Both the position numbers and the translations under genes were made by a program. A stretch of DNA of 64,000 bases, taken from assembly GCF_015999245.1 (NCBI RefSeq), contig NZ_JAEAMR010000010.1, forward strand, positions 257,269 through 321,268, given 5' to 3'. Positions 57,126-64,000 of this stretch are shown here, piece after piece; the stretch's first letter is position 1, and each line of letters opens with the position of its first letter. Origin of the DNA: Streptomyces sp. AV19 (GTDB lineage: Bacteria > Actinomycetota > Actinomycetes > Streptomycetales > Streptomycetaceae). The notes beneath the pieces were generated by a model. That model ran no database searches. It was not told the origin of the DNA and saw only the letters and a program-made list of their open reading frames with translations.

Positions 57126-57440
57126 CTGCCACAGGTTGATCACCCGGACGTACATCCCGATCGGCCACTCATCCATCTCGGCCGCGAGATCCTCGGGCCG
57201 GTCGGCCACCAGGAGCAGGAGATCCCGCAGCTGCGGCATGACCTCGTCCAGCTCCGACGCCGCACCCTTGGAGACCGCCCCGAGCAGCACACGCGCCGTC
57301 TTCATCCGGTCCGGCGACAGCATCAGAAGATTGGTCAGCCGAACCTCCGCACCGGTGCGGGTGACCAGCGACACCGCGCCGTACTCGCGCTGCGCCTCGT
57401 CCATCAGATCGGTGCACGACACCACAATTGCCACAGACAT
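57084..57440 (-). CDS. Tail assembly chaperone (gpG-like)
   Basis: A 118-residue protein from ATG 57440. Parts are ARVLLGAVSKGAASELDEVM and a helical carboxy half with PIGMYVRVINLWQDGTQVPE. It lies between the major tail protein and tape measure genes, where siphoviruses encode the chaperone pair. It helps the tape measure protein fold and recruits tail protein. It may be extended by ribosomal frameshift into the frame ending at 56698. Confidence 0.76.
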   Translation of the reverse strand: MSVAIVVSCTDLMDEAQREYGAVSLVTRTGAEVRLTNLLMLSPDRMKTARVLLGAVSKGAASELDEVMPQLRDLLLLVADRPEDLAAEMDEWPIGMYVRVINLWQDGTQVPEAPRSDS

Positions 57441-57466
57441 CACTTCCAAAAGACAAGAAAAAAGGG

Positions 57467-58045
57467 TCAGTTGCCGGACGGGGCAGGCGGAGCGGGCGGG
57501 GCGAGGGTCGCCCACTCGCCGATCGCACCGCCGATCACCGGCGACGAAAGAAACGTCCCCTTGATCGGGAACTTCACGAAGTCGTCCACAGCGAGGGAGA
57601 CCGCGTCGGAGCCGATCAGCGAGACCCGCGGATGCCACAGCGGCAGAAACCGCGCCCCGTCCACCAGGACGACCAGCAAGGATCGGAGCTGGGGAACCGG
57701 CGTCGCGGGAATCCGGAACGTCCGATCAGCCTGCACCGCCCCCGGCCCGGCACCGAAATAAAGCTGGAAGGTCTCCGGCGACGCCTGGATGGACTGAAAC
57801 GTGACCGAGTACGTGACATCGGGCGTCGTCTGCCGAAGCTTGGAGTTCTGCCACGACCCCTTCACCTCCGGGTCGTCACCGTCCCGGCCGAACTCCGGCA
57901 GGTCGTCACGGCTGGTGTGCCCCAGCGACTCCCACCCGGCCGGGGGCTTGAGCGGATCCGTCAGCGCCGGCTTGGGCTTGTCCGGCTCCGCGACATAGAT
58001 GTAACCGCCTACCGCCATCACGGCGGCATCGTCAACAAGTGCCAT
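57467..58045 (-). CDS. Major tail protein
   Basis: A 192-residue protein from ATG 58045. It begins with DDAAVMAVGGYIYVAEPDKPKP and contains WQNSKLRQTTPDVTYSVTFQSIQASPETFQLYFG, a pattern typical of actinophage tube proteins. The beta-rich end (VDGARFLPLWHPRVSLIGSD) fits the tube fold. It is the fifth gene of the head-tail set and lies directly before the chaperone genes. Confidence 0.85.
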   Translation of the reverse strand: MALVDDAAVMAVGGYIYVAEPDKPKPALTDPLKPPAGWESLGHTSRDDLPEFGRDGDDPEVKGSWQNSKLRQTTPDVTYSVTFQSIQASPETFQLYFGAGPGAVQADRTFRIPATPVPQLRSLLVVLVDGARFLPLWHPRVSLIGSDAVSLAVDDFVKFPIKGTFLSSPVIGGAIGEWATLAPPAPPAPSGN

Positions 58046-58109
58046 AAGCGTGTGTCCTCCGGGCAGGCGCGACCCACGGCACGCCTGCCGAACAGCGAAT
58101 GAAAGAAGG

Positions 58110-58526
58110 TCAGTTGGGGGATGGGCGGGCGGTGACCCGATAGGTGGCCTGGAACCGGAAGAGGTCCGGGCCGGCGGCCGGGGACCCGGTCCGCAGCTCG
58201 AACGGCCCCGCCACGTCGGCGAACCGCGCGAGATACCCGCCCGGCCCCCGGTACTGCACCGCACAGGCTTCCGCGAGGGCGACCCGGACACGCCGAGCCA
58301 GCGCCGAGGCAGCCGGCCGGGTCCGCGCCGCGCACTGCACATCGATCACGGCGGAGTCGATGCCGCGCGCGTCCCGGGCCCCGCCGCCGACCCGGCGCAC
58401 CACCACCAGGGGCAGGGCACCGGCCCAGTGCTCCGGCCACAGCACCCGCACCGCAGCGTCCGGCACGCTCGCCCGAAGCGCTCCCACGATCAGGGCGTCC
58501 ACGTCCGGGAGCAGCGGGTAGGTCAC
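58110..58526 (-). CDS. Tail terminator/completion protein
   Basis: A 138-residue protein from GTG 58526, overlapping the next upstream gene. It has VDALIVGALRASVPDAAVRVLWP at the start and LARRVRVALAEACAVQYRG with beta strands after it. Size, order and pattern fit tail terminator proteins of the DUF3168/gpU-like type, which cap the tail tube. Confidence 0.72.
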   Translation of the reverse strand: MTYPLLPDVDALIVGALRASVPDAAVRVLWPEHWAGALPLVVVRRVGGGARDARGIDSAVIDVQCAARTRPAASALARRVRVALAEACAVQYRGPGGYLARFADVAGPFELRTGSPAAGPDLFRFQATYRVTARPSPN

Positions 58527-58807
58527 AGCGCCGCCTCGATGGCGTGGATGCCGTCCACCCACCGGCCGGTCCTCGCGTCGATGTGCCCGTAGTTGATGGC
58601 GAGCACGGCCGGATCCTCCAGAGAAATCGTGGAGTCCACCCGACTCGTGTGAACCGTCAGGGACCGGGAGACAGCCCCGGTGCGCCGGTGGGCGTCCACC
58701 ACGGCGCGGACCCGGTCGGCCCGCTCGTCCAGGACCCGCCGCACCTCCACCTTCACCCCCGGCAGGTGCGCCACCACGGACGCCAGATCACGCCGAACCG
58801 TCGCCAT
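58523..58807 (-). CDS. Head-tail joining protein, HK97 gp10-like (DUF5403)
   Basis: A 94-residue protein. Residues 1-45 form a helix (LASVVAHLPGVKVEVRRVLDERADRV), followed by SLTVHTSRVDSTISLEDPAVLAINYGHID, typical of the actinophage DUF5403 group. It lies between the connector and tail terminator genes, where HK97 gp10-like joining proteins are found. Confidence 0.76.
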   Translation of the reverse strand: MATVRRDLASVVAHLPGVKVEVRRVLDERADRVRAVVDAHRRTGAVSRSLTVHTSRVDSTISLEDPAVLAINYGHIDARTGRWVDGIHAIEAAL

Positions 58808-58811
58808 GCGA

Positions 58812-59132
58812 TCACCCCCTCTTCCGGATCATCACCACGTCGTGCGCGGTGCGGCTGCCGCCCCCGTAGCGCTGCGGGGCGCCGACCACCGACCAGGTCT
58901 GCCCCGCCCACTCCACCCGCGACCACGGCCCCGCCGGAAAGGCCCGGGTGTAAAGGCGGTACGTGGGGTCGGCGAGGTAGCCGGCCGGGCCGGGCTCTGC
59001 GGAGTCGGACGGCACGACGCGGGCCCGGATCACCACGGGCGCGCCCTCGCCGGGCACCGTGCCGCCGTACCCGTCATCCACCGGCACGGCCGGGACAACC
59101 CGCACGTCCTCCGCCCCGTCGAGCAGGCTCAC
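58812..59132 (-). CDS. Head-tail stopper-like connector protein
   Basis: A 106-residue beta-rich protein. It contains VIRARVVPSDSAEPGP, YRLYTRAFPAGPWSRVEWAGQTW and VVGAPQRYGGG. The fold pattern with a central V-W-A-G-Q-x-W part is shared with head-completion stopper proteins of siphoviruses. It overlaps the adaptor gene upstream by four bases. Confidence 0.74.
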   Translation of the reverse strand: MSLLDGAEDVRVVPAVPVDDGYGGTVPGEGAPVVIRARVVPSDSAEPGPAGYLADPTYRLYTRAFPAGPWSRVEWAGQTWSVVGAPQRYGGGSRTAHDVVMIRKRG

Positions 59133-59500
59133 AGCGTCCCCCCATACGCCTGGATCGGCGCGGAGAACACCCCGGTGACACCGGCGGCAGCACGCACGAG
59201 CCGGATCTCACCAGCGGTGAGCCCGACCCCGACGGGCAGCGACGCGGGCAGCGCGTACTGGTACGAGCCCTGCATTTCCGACCGGTACCCCTCCGGGCTG
59301 CGCACCCGCCGCTCCGCGGCAGCCAGGGTGACCTGTACGGCGATGTCCGGGGCCGCCGCAGGGTCGGGCCAGGGAAGCCCGTGCGCCCGGACCACTGCGG
59401 AGGCGTCGGCGAGAGCCGTCTCGGCCTGTGCCCGCTCCGCCCCGGTGAACGTGCGGCTCATCCGGGCTTCCAGCGCCTCGATCCGCGCGAGCGGCGTCAC
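59129..59500 (-). CDS. Head-tail adaptor protein
   Basis: A 123-residue mostly helical protein (LARIEALEARMSRTFTGAERAQAETALADAS), with VQVTLAAAERRVRSPEGYRSEMQGSYQYALP. It resembles HK97 gp6/SPP1 gp15 adaptors, which form a ring under the portal. It starts with GTG overlapping the capsid stop. Confidence 0.76.
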   Translation of the reverse strand: MTPLARIEALEARMSRTFTGAERAQAETALADASAVVRAHGLPWPDPAAAPDIAVQVTLAAAERRVRSPEGYRSEMQGSYQYALPASLPVGVGLTAGEIRLVRAAAGVTGVFSAPIQAYGGTL

Positions 59501-60420
59501 GATGTCGGGGTCGGGTCGGACATGTTCAGCTTGACCGCCCGGACCAGCTTCTTCGCGTTGCCCACCTTGTCCAGCATGGCGTTGAACCCGGCGTACAGGT
59601 TGACGATCGAGCGGTCCCGCAGCTTCGCGGCGTCGTAGTCCCGAATCCAGCGCATCGACAGACCGTTGTAGGACTGCGAGGCGCCGAAGGTGACGCCGGA
59701 CGGGATCGCGGGGGCCCGCGTTGCCAGAACGAACGCGGACGGCACGAAGGCGTAGGCGGACGCCGGGTTGATGACCTCCGAGGACACCACCCGGAACCCC
59801 GCAACCTTGCCGATCGTCGCCTCATGCAGCGCTGACGCCGCGTCCGCCTCGCCCGTGGAGTCCGCCCGGATGAACCGGTCCGACAGCAACAGCTTTTCCT
59901 CCACGTCGGACCCCACCAGCAGCACCCGATCCGCCTTGGGCACGAACGACTTGTTCAGTGTCGTGCGCGCCTTGACCACCGACGTGTAGGGATCCTTGGC
60001 GTCCAGCGGAAGCGTGTTCGCGTACGGGGCCCCCTCGATCAGCGTGGCCACGCCGGCGTCAAGCGCCTTGGCCACGGCGTTCACCTGCGGTGCCAAGACC
60101 TGAGTGCCGAAGTCCTTGATGTCCAGCGACAGTTCCTCGTCGGTCACCGCCACGGCACTGTAGATGTCCTTGTTGAGCTGGACGTTGATGGAGTCCTCGG
60201 CCAGCTCGTCCAGGACGATGTCCGCCTTGCGGTCGTTGCGCCACTCGTACTCGCGGGCCGTGAGCTGCGCGGGGACCCGCACGGTGACCGTGTCCGCCTT
60301 GGCCCCGGTGAAGTCGAAGCCGGCGTTGTTCCACACCAGCGACGCAAGTATCAGCTCACGTTCCAGCAACCCCAGCGACGTCGCCGCGATCGTCTCGGCC
60401 TTGAGAAATGCGTTAGCCAT
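59497..60420 (-). CDS. Major capsid protein
   Basis: A 307-residue coat protein. It contains ATSLGLLERELILASLVWNNAGFDFTGAK, VRVPAQLTAREYEWRNDR, VQLNKDIYSAVAVTDEELSLDIKDFG and later GFRVVSSEVINPASAYAFVPSAFVL. The set resembles the P22-coat-like HK97-fold proteins of actinophages. No protease gene is next to it. The length is normal for that group. Confidence 0.86.
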   Translation of the reverse strand: MANAFLKAETIAATSLGLLERELILASLVWNNAGFDFTGAKADTVTVRVPAQLTAREYEWRNDRKADIVLDELAEDSINVQLNKDIYSAVAVTDEELSLDIKDFGTQVLAPQVNAVAKALDAGVATLIEGAPYANTLPLDAKDPYTSVVKARTTLNKSFVPKADRVLLVGSDVEEKLLLSDRFIRADSTGEADAASALHEATIGKVAGFRVVSSEVINPASAYAFVPSAFVLATRAPAIPSGVTFGASQSYNGLSMRWIRDYDAAKLRDRSIVNLYAGFNAMLDKVGNAKKLVRAVKLNMSDPTPTS

Positions 60421-60445
60421 TCGTACCCCTCGTAGACATGGGAAA

Positions 60446-60462
60446 GGCCCCGGTCAGGGGCC
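60446..60462 (-). terminator. Small hairpin before capsid gene
   Basis: On the minus strand GGCCCC and GGGGCC pair around TGACC, followed by TTTCC. The hairpin lies 25 bases behind the scaffold gene stop and 26 bases before the capsid start. It may limit read-through or protect the capsid message. Confidence 0.55.
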
Positions 60463-60486
60463 CCTAGGTGGTCAGTGCAGGACGGG

Positions 60487-60993
60487 TCAGTGCCGCCTGC
60501 GCGGGATCGACGCCGCCAGCGCCGCCGGGTCACGCGGCACCGGGCGCTCCGTCGGGTCGAGACCGCCCCGGCCCACCCCCGTACCCCGCTGGTGGAACGC
60601 CGCCGCAAGCGCCTTGGCGTGCGCCTCGCGGGCATCGGCGTCCTCGCCGGTAATCAGGTCCGTGACCACCTGCGGAAGGCCGTACTGCCGGCCCAGCCGC
60701 TCACGGTGCAACTCGTGCTCCAGCTCGGTCACCTGCGTCTGCACCGCAGCGAACTCCTCCGGTGTCCGGGCAGCCTTGAGCGCCTCGCGGGTCTCCTTCG
60801 CGGTGGCCCGGTAGCGCTCCACCTCCTCACGCGCCGCCGCAAGTTCCACCCGGAGCCCCTCGGCATCCACAGGCGTACCGTCACCGTCCTGTTCGCTGCC
60901 CTGCTCCGCATCGGCGTCGGTCGACGCCGGTACCGGAGTCTCCGCCGGAGCGGTCTCCGGATCCTCCGGGGCAGGGGCCAGGGTCTCACTCAT
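60487..60993 (-). CDS. Scaffolding protein
   Basis: A 168-residue acidic protein. The first 45 residues are Glu/Asp/Ala/Pro-rich. A coiled coil follows (RVELAAAREEVERYRATAKETREALKAART). Then come GLPQVVTDLITGEDADAREAHAKALAAAFHQ and a basic end (SIPRRRH). The layout and place before the capsid gene are typical of phage scaffolds. Confidence 0.85.
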   Translation of the reverse strand: MSETLAPAPEDPETAPAETPVPASTDADAEQGSEQDGDGTPVDAEGLRVELAAAREEVERYRATAKETREALKAARTPEEFAAVQTQVTELEHELHRERLGRQYGLPQVVTDLITGEDADAREAHAKALAAAFHQRGTGVGRGGLDPTERPVPRDPAALAASIPRRRH

Positions 60994-61056
60994 GATGCAT
61001 ACCTCCCATGAAGTCGCAGCGCGGCCGTCAACCAGCCTGCACCTTGGGGTAGTTGG

Positions 61057-62028
61057 TCATGTACGTCGTTGGGCGTCGAAGTGGCGACGCCAGGCACGCA
61101 GCGCCTCGGGCCCGGAGGCTCCCCGGGTCACGTCCTGCCACTGCTGCCAGTAGGAGCGCGCTTGCTCGCTCATGAACTCGGCGCGCGAGTAGACCGGGAC
61201 GGTCTGGCAGTGACACATCGGGTGGTACTTCTCCAAGTCGTCCCGCTGTACCGGCGGCAGATCATGCCCGTTCAGTCCGCGGATCCCGGCCACTGCCCGG
61301 GACCGGTACACGGCTCCCCGGCTGGCGAGCATCGCGCACCACGCGCACGGATCACCGTCCGTGACACGCGCCCAGCCGATCACCCTCCGGTCCGCCCGCG
61401 ACGCCGCATCCAGCATCGCCCGCCCGCCCCGCAGCGCCTCACGGTCCGCCACACCAGCGGCCTGCGCACCAGCCCGGCCCATCAGGGCGTCCAGCTCCGC
61501 CAGGATCCGGGGGTCGTCCAGCCGGCCCGGCCCCTCATCGTCCGGCTCCGCCAGCGCCTCCAGCTCGCGCTGCACCCGGCCGGTGCCGGTCGCCACCAGC
61601 GACACCACCGCCGCACGATCGTGATCGTCCTCCGGTTCCTCCGGCCAGTCGAACTCATCGACCCGGACCCGCTCGCCGTCGTCCCGCTCCGGCAGCCGAA
61701 CTGTCTCGCTCTGCCGCGCCCACTCCTCCCGCAGCTCCCCGAGCGTCACCACATCGTCACCGTCTCCGCCGTCCAGCGGCGGCAGCGTGCGCCCCGTCTC
61801 CACCGCCCGGTACAGGCGCAGGAACGCGGCGGCCGTCTCGCGGGACCGGGCCCGCTCCCGGCGGACCAGGGCGAGCACGACTGCCAGCCACGCCCGGCCC
61901 GACACCGCCAGAGCCAGCGGGGACACCCGCGACCACTGCGCCAGCGCCACCGCGGACACCCCCGCCCCGATCCGCGCCTGCGCCCGCCAATGCTGATCCA
62001 ACAGCGCTGACGTCTCCCTACGCGGCAC
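61057..62028 (-). CDS. MuF-like head morphogenesis protein
   Basis: A 323-residue protein. The carboxy part has GWARVTDGDPCAWCAMLASRGAVYRSRAVAG and HPMCHCQTVPVYSRAEF, the Cys/His pattern of actinophage minor capsid (MuF or VG15-like) proteins. The amino part is helical with arginine-rich segments. It overlaps the portal end by 11 bases and lies before the scaffold, the usual place for MuF. Confidence 0.82.
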   Translation of the reverse strand: MPRRETSALLDQHWRAQARIGAGVSAVALAQWSRVSPLALAVSGRAWLAVVLALVRRERARSRETAAAFLRLYRAVETGRTLPPLDGGDGDDVVTLGELREEWARQSETVRLPERDDGERVRVDEFDWPEEPEDDHDRAAVVSLVATGTGRVQRELEALAEPDDEGPGRLDDPRILAELDALMGRAGAQAAGVADREALRGGRAMLDAASRADRRVIGWARVTDGDPCAWCAMLASRGAVYRSRAVAGIRGLNGHDLPPVQRDDLEKYHPMCHCQTVPVYSRAEFMSEQARSYWQQWQDVTRGASGPEALRAWRRHFDAQRRT

Positions 62029-63388
62029 GGGGCACCGTCACCTTGGCCATGGAGTCGGCCAGCCGCAGGGCCGGGTCGTCCTCCTCGGCCATCTGCGCCC
62101 AGTCCTCCACATCAGTCGCCGTGACACCGGGAATCCGGGGCCACAGCGCACGCGGAGGAACCCGCAGCATCTGCACCGCCTTGCCCAGCGCATCCACCGT
62201 CTGAGACAGCGACCGCGACTCCGCGCCCTTCCAGAGAACTTGGGCGTGCGGGTCCACCGTCCCGCCGGCAAGCTCCGTGCACAGTCCGAGCAGGGTTTCC
62301 CAGGACTCGCCGAACTGGTGCTGGTACTCGTCCACGGCCCGGTCAAGCGCCGACTCGGCAGCCGCAAAAGCCTCCGCGCCGAGGTTGACCACGGATCCGA
62401 GCAGGTAGTGCGGCGGGGTTTGCGAGACGGACGCCATGTGCTTGACGCCCAGCTCGATCGCGTCCAGATACCCGGACAGCGGGGTGCCGTCGAGCTGGTT
62501 GAACTTCGTGTCGGGATCCGGCGCGACCAGGAAGCGGGACGCGTCCGCCTGCACCGGCAGGACCTTAGGCTTCCCCGTGACGGCGTCGTAGATCACGTTG
62601 CCGTCCGCATCCCGCACGAACTCGGGCGCCATGCCAGAGATCGTACGGACTTTGAACGACCCGAAGGTCTGCACCACAAGAAGATCAAACAGCGTCTGAT
62701 TCACGCGGTCCTGAATCGGGATCATCGGCTCCACCAGACCCGTGACGCGCCCCTCCAAGTCGATGTCCGGGGCGAACCGGACCACCGGAGGACGGTCAAA
62801 TCCGTGCGGACGGGACCCGAGGACCCGCGTTCCCTCCTTGCCGCCCACCACCAGGTCATAGACAGTCGTCGCTTCGTAGAGCCATGCGCGAACCGCCTCG
62901 TCCCCGTCCCCCGGAACGGTCGCCGTCTGCAACGCCCACAACGGCAGCGCATCCGAGGCAGGATCCTCATAACTGGCGTACAGCAGCCGGGGGGATACCC
63001 CACGCAGGACCGGCTGCCCCGAATCCGCAAGGTCCGGCAGCACGACCACGAACGACTGCCCGTAGGCGAGCGCCGCCCGCATCACCGCCGTCTGCCGGCC
63101 GTCCATCCGGTTGCGCTGCCACACCTCCCACGCCGAAGAGACAACGCCCTCCGCCGACGTCCGGTACCCCTCCACCGCCAACGCCTGAGACGGAGTCTTC
63201 ACCAGCAACGGCAACCAGTTCGACACCGCCCGCTTCGCCAACAACTTGTACTGCTCCGTCGCCGACTTCGGCATGTACGGGCCGTCATGCTGACCGCGCA
63301 TATACCGATCGATCCGCCCAAGCCGCTCCTGCTGCGCCCTGAGACCCACAAGCCCCAGTTCCGCAAGCTCCTCCGGTCTGTCCGCCAC
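62018..63388 (-). CDS. Phage portal protein
   Basis: A 456-residue portal of the SPP1 gp6 type. Parts seen are RIDRYMRGQHDGPYMP, KRAVSNWLPLLVKTPSQALAV, IPIQDRVNQTLFDLLVVQTFGSF, VSQTPPHYLLGSVVNLGAEAF and ESWETLLGLC. It forms the dodecameric ring at the head vertex and acts with terminase to package DNA. It starts 15 bases after the terminase stop. Confidence 0.9.
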   Translation of the reverse strand: MADRPEELAELGLVGLRAQQERLGRIDRYMRGQHDGPYMPKSATEQYKLLAKRAVSNWLPLLVKTPSQALAVEGYRTSAEGVVSSAWEVWQRNRMDGRQTAVMRAALAYGQSFVVVLPDLADSGQPVLRGVSPRLLYASYEDPASDALPLWALQTATVPGDGDEAVRAWLYEATTVYDLVVGGKEGTRVLGSRPHGFDRPPVVRFAPDIDLEGRVTGLVEPMIPIQDRVNQTLFDLLVVQTFGSFKVRTISGMAPEFVRDADGNVIYDAVTGKPKVLPVQADASRFLVAPDPDTKFNQLDGTPLSGYLDAIELGVKHMASVSQTPPHYLLGSVVNLGAEAFAAAESALDRAVDEYQHQFGESWETLLGLCTELAGGTVDPHAQVLWKGAESRSLSQTVDALGKAVQMLRVPPRALWPRIPGVTATDVEDWAQMAEEDDPALRLADSMAKVTVPRAA

Positions 63389-63403
63389 ACCCCACCCCCA
63401 AGA

Positions 63404-64000
63404 TCAGAAGAAGAACACCTGCCCGGACCGCTCCGGCGCCCGGGACCTGCCCGACTCGATCAACCGGTGACGCGCCAGATCAGCGAGCAGGGCGGCGGCG
63501 TACGCGTCCACCTTGTGCGCCGACTCCCGGTTCGGCTTGCCGAAGCTCAGCCCGAACCGGTTCGGCCGGCGACGCGTGTTCAGCACATGCCGCCGCAACG
63601 TCCTGCCCAGCGGGGACCCGCCCCCGCCATGGCGCACCCGCTGGTTCTCGATCGCCGACACGAGCCGCTCGTTCGCGGCCGTCAGCTCCTGGAGCCCACC
63701 GCGCATGTCCCGGCCGACGGCCGACGTCGCCGACGCCTTGACGACCAGCCGGTCACGGAAGTCCGCCGACCACGCATCGATGTACGACTCCCACAGGGCC
63801 ACGTCGGCGTGGAACGCCAGCACGTCGTACCGCAGGAAGGCGTTGCGTACCGCGCCGTCCACATCGTCCCGGTCCACCGTCCAGCCGTCGCCGGCCGGGC
63901 CGTCCGGGCGCTCCCACACCCCCAACGGCACGATGAGACGATCCCGCACGCGCACCGCCACCAACGCAGTGGCGTCGTCGCTCTTCCCGCCGTCGAACCC
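63404..64000 (-). CDS. Terminase large subunit, nuclease domain (partial)
   Basis: The last 198 residues of a terminase large subunit; the gene runs past the right edge. The frame begins GFDGGKSDDATALVA, the first acidic motif of the RNase-H-like nuclease domain. Parts following are LAFHADVALWESYIDAWSADF and SFGKPNRESAHKVDAYAAALLADLARH, in which K-x-D-A is the usual last active-site motif. The ATPase half must lie beyond 64000. Confidence 0.86.
   Translation of the reverse strand, partial: GFDGGKSDDATALVAVRVRDRLIVPLGVWERPDGPAGDGWTVDRDDVDGAVRNAFLRYDVLAFHADVALWESYIDAWSADFRDRLVVKASATSAVGRDMRGGLQELTAANERLVSAIENQRVRHGGGGSPLGRTLRRHVLNTRRRPNRFGLSFGKPNRESAHKVDAYAAALLADLARHRLIESGRSRAPERSGQVFFF

Larger units (their letters stand above)
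29180..64000 (-). mobile_element. Siphovirus-type prophage (continues past right edge)
   Basis: Nearly all genes from 29280 to the right edge are read leftwards in phage order: terminase, portal, head, tail, lysis, recombination, replication, sigma-like factor, small accessory genes. Gene overlaps of GTGA/ATGA type are frequent, and the structural genes are intact. The gp3-like recombination directionality factor points to a serine integrase system. The integrase, small terminase and attR are not in the window. Genes on the plus strand inside are the GntR-type and XRE/DUF397 regulators. The lasso operon at 32253-35363 is cargo in the left arm. Confidence 0.9.

Noticed and set aside
61028..61059. 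Ten-codon ORF between MuF and scaffold genes
   Set aside because: Too short to judge, and no ribosome site better than chance.

Overview
The window is from a high-GC actinobacterium, almost certainly a Streptomyces. The evidence is codon use with G/C at nearly every third position, many GTG starts and GTGA/ATGA gene overlaps, and typical Streptomyces families: PitH-type phosphate transporter, an Asp23/Gls24 cluster, DUF3099, an SGM_5486-type peptide, XRE-DUF5753/DUF397 pairs. The order pit ... moaA ... tyrS - tldE/tldD - fabG - fabI also matches my memory of a conserved Streptomyces core region. No tRNA, rRNA or CRISPR array was seen.

Bases 1-29138 are chromosomal core. In order: a Pit transporter with a PHO box; a class II aldolase; an alpha/beta hydrolase; an Asp23/Gls24 envelope-stress operon; SURF1; a DnaQ-like exonuclease; a sterol-desaturase-like hydroxylase with a lysoplasmalogenase; a subtilisin; a DUF485/acetate-type symporter pair; moaA; tyrS; tldE-tldD; fabG-fabI (fatty-acid synthesis); a FadR-type regulator divergent from an MFS exporter; and a SixA-like phosphatase. 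Four large palindromic intergenic repeats lie beside gene ends; the three with both neighbours visible (about 5.4, 8.6 and 19.2 kb) sit between convergent genes.

From about 29.18 kb to the right edge lies a siphovirus-type prophage, read mostly leftwards and continuing past the window. From right to left it has terminase (partial), portal, MuF-like protein, scaffold, major capsid, head-tail connectors, major tail protein, a tail chaperone pair with a likely frameshift, tape measure, tail proteins, endolysin and holin-like proteins, dNMP kinase, a RecB-like exonuclease, a phiC31 gp3-like recombination directionality factor, a split C5 DNA methyltransferase, a Holliday-junction-resolvase-like nuclease, a primase-helicase, a family A DNA polymerase, a sigma-like factor, and small genes. 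The left junction falls where one copy of the intergenic repeat stops. No integrase is in the window; the gp3-like protein suggests a large serine integrase beyond the right edge.

The most interesting content is cargo in the left arm of the prophage (31.7-37.5 kb): a complete minimal lasso-peptide operon, leftward, with a 48-residue precursor (35217-35363), an asparagine-synthetase-like cyclase, a fused RRE/transglutaminase-like protease and a GNAT acetyltransferase. The precursor fits the lasso leader rule (Pro20, Gly26, Thr32) and predicts the 15-residue core GSDKDSTESKQDPYD. Glu8 would close the ring, and Lys10 and Tyr14 match the positions in albusnodin, the acetylated lasso peptide of Streptomyces albus as I remember it. 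There is no transporter gene. The prophage therefore appears to carry its own acetylated lasso peptide. A second unusual feature is the methyltransferase locus: one catalytic half followed by two different carboxy-terminal halves, the first overlapping the catalytic half in another frame.
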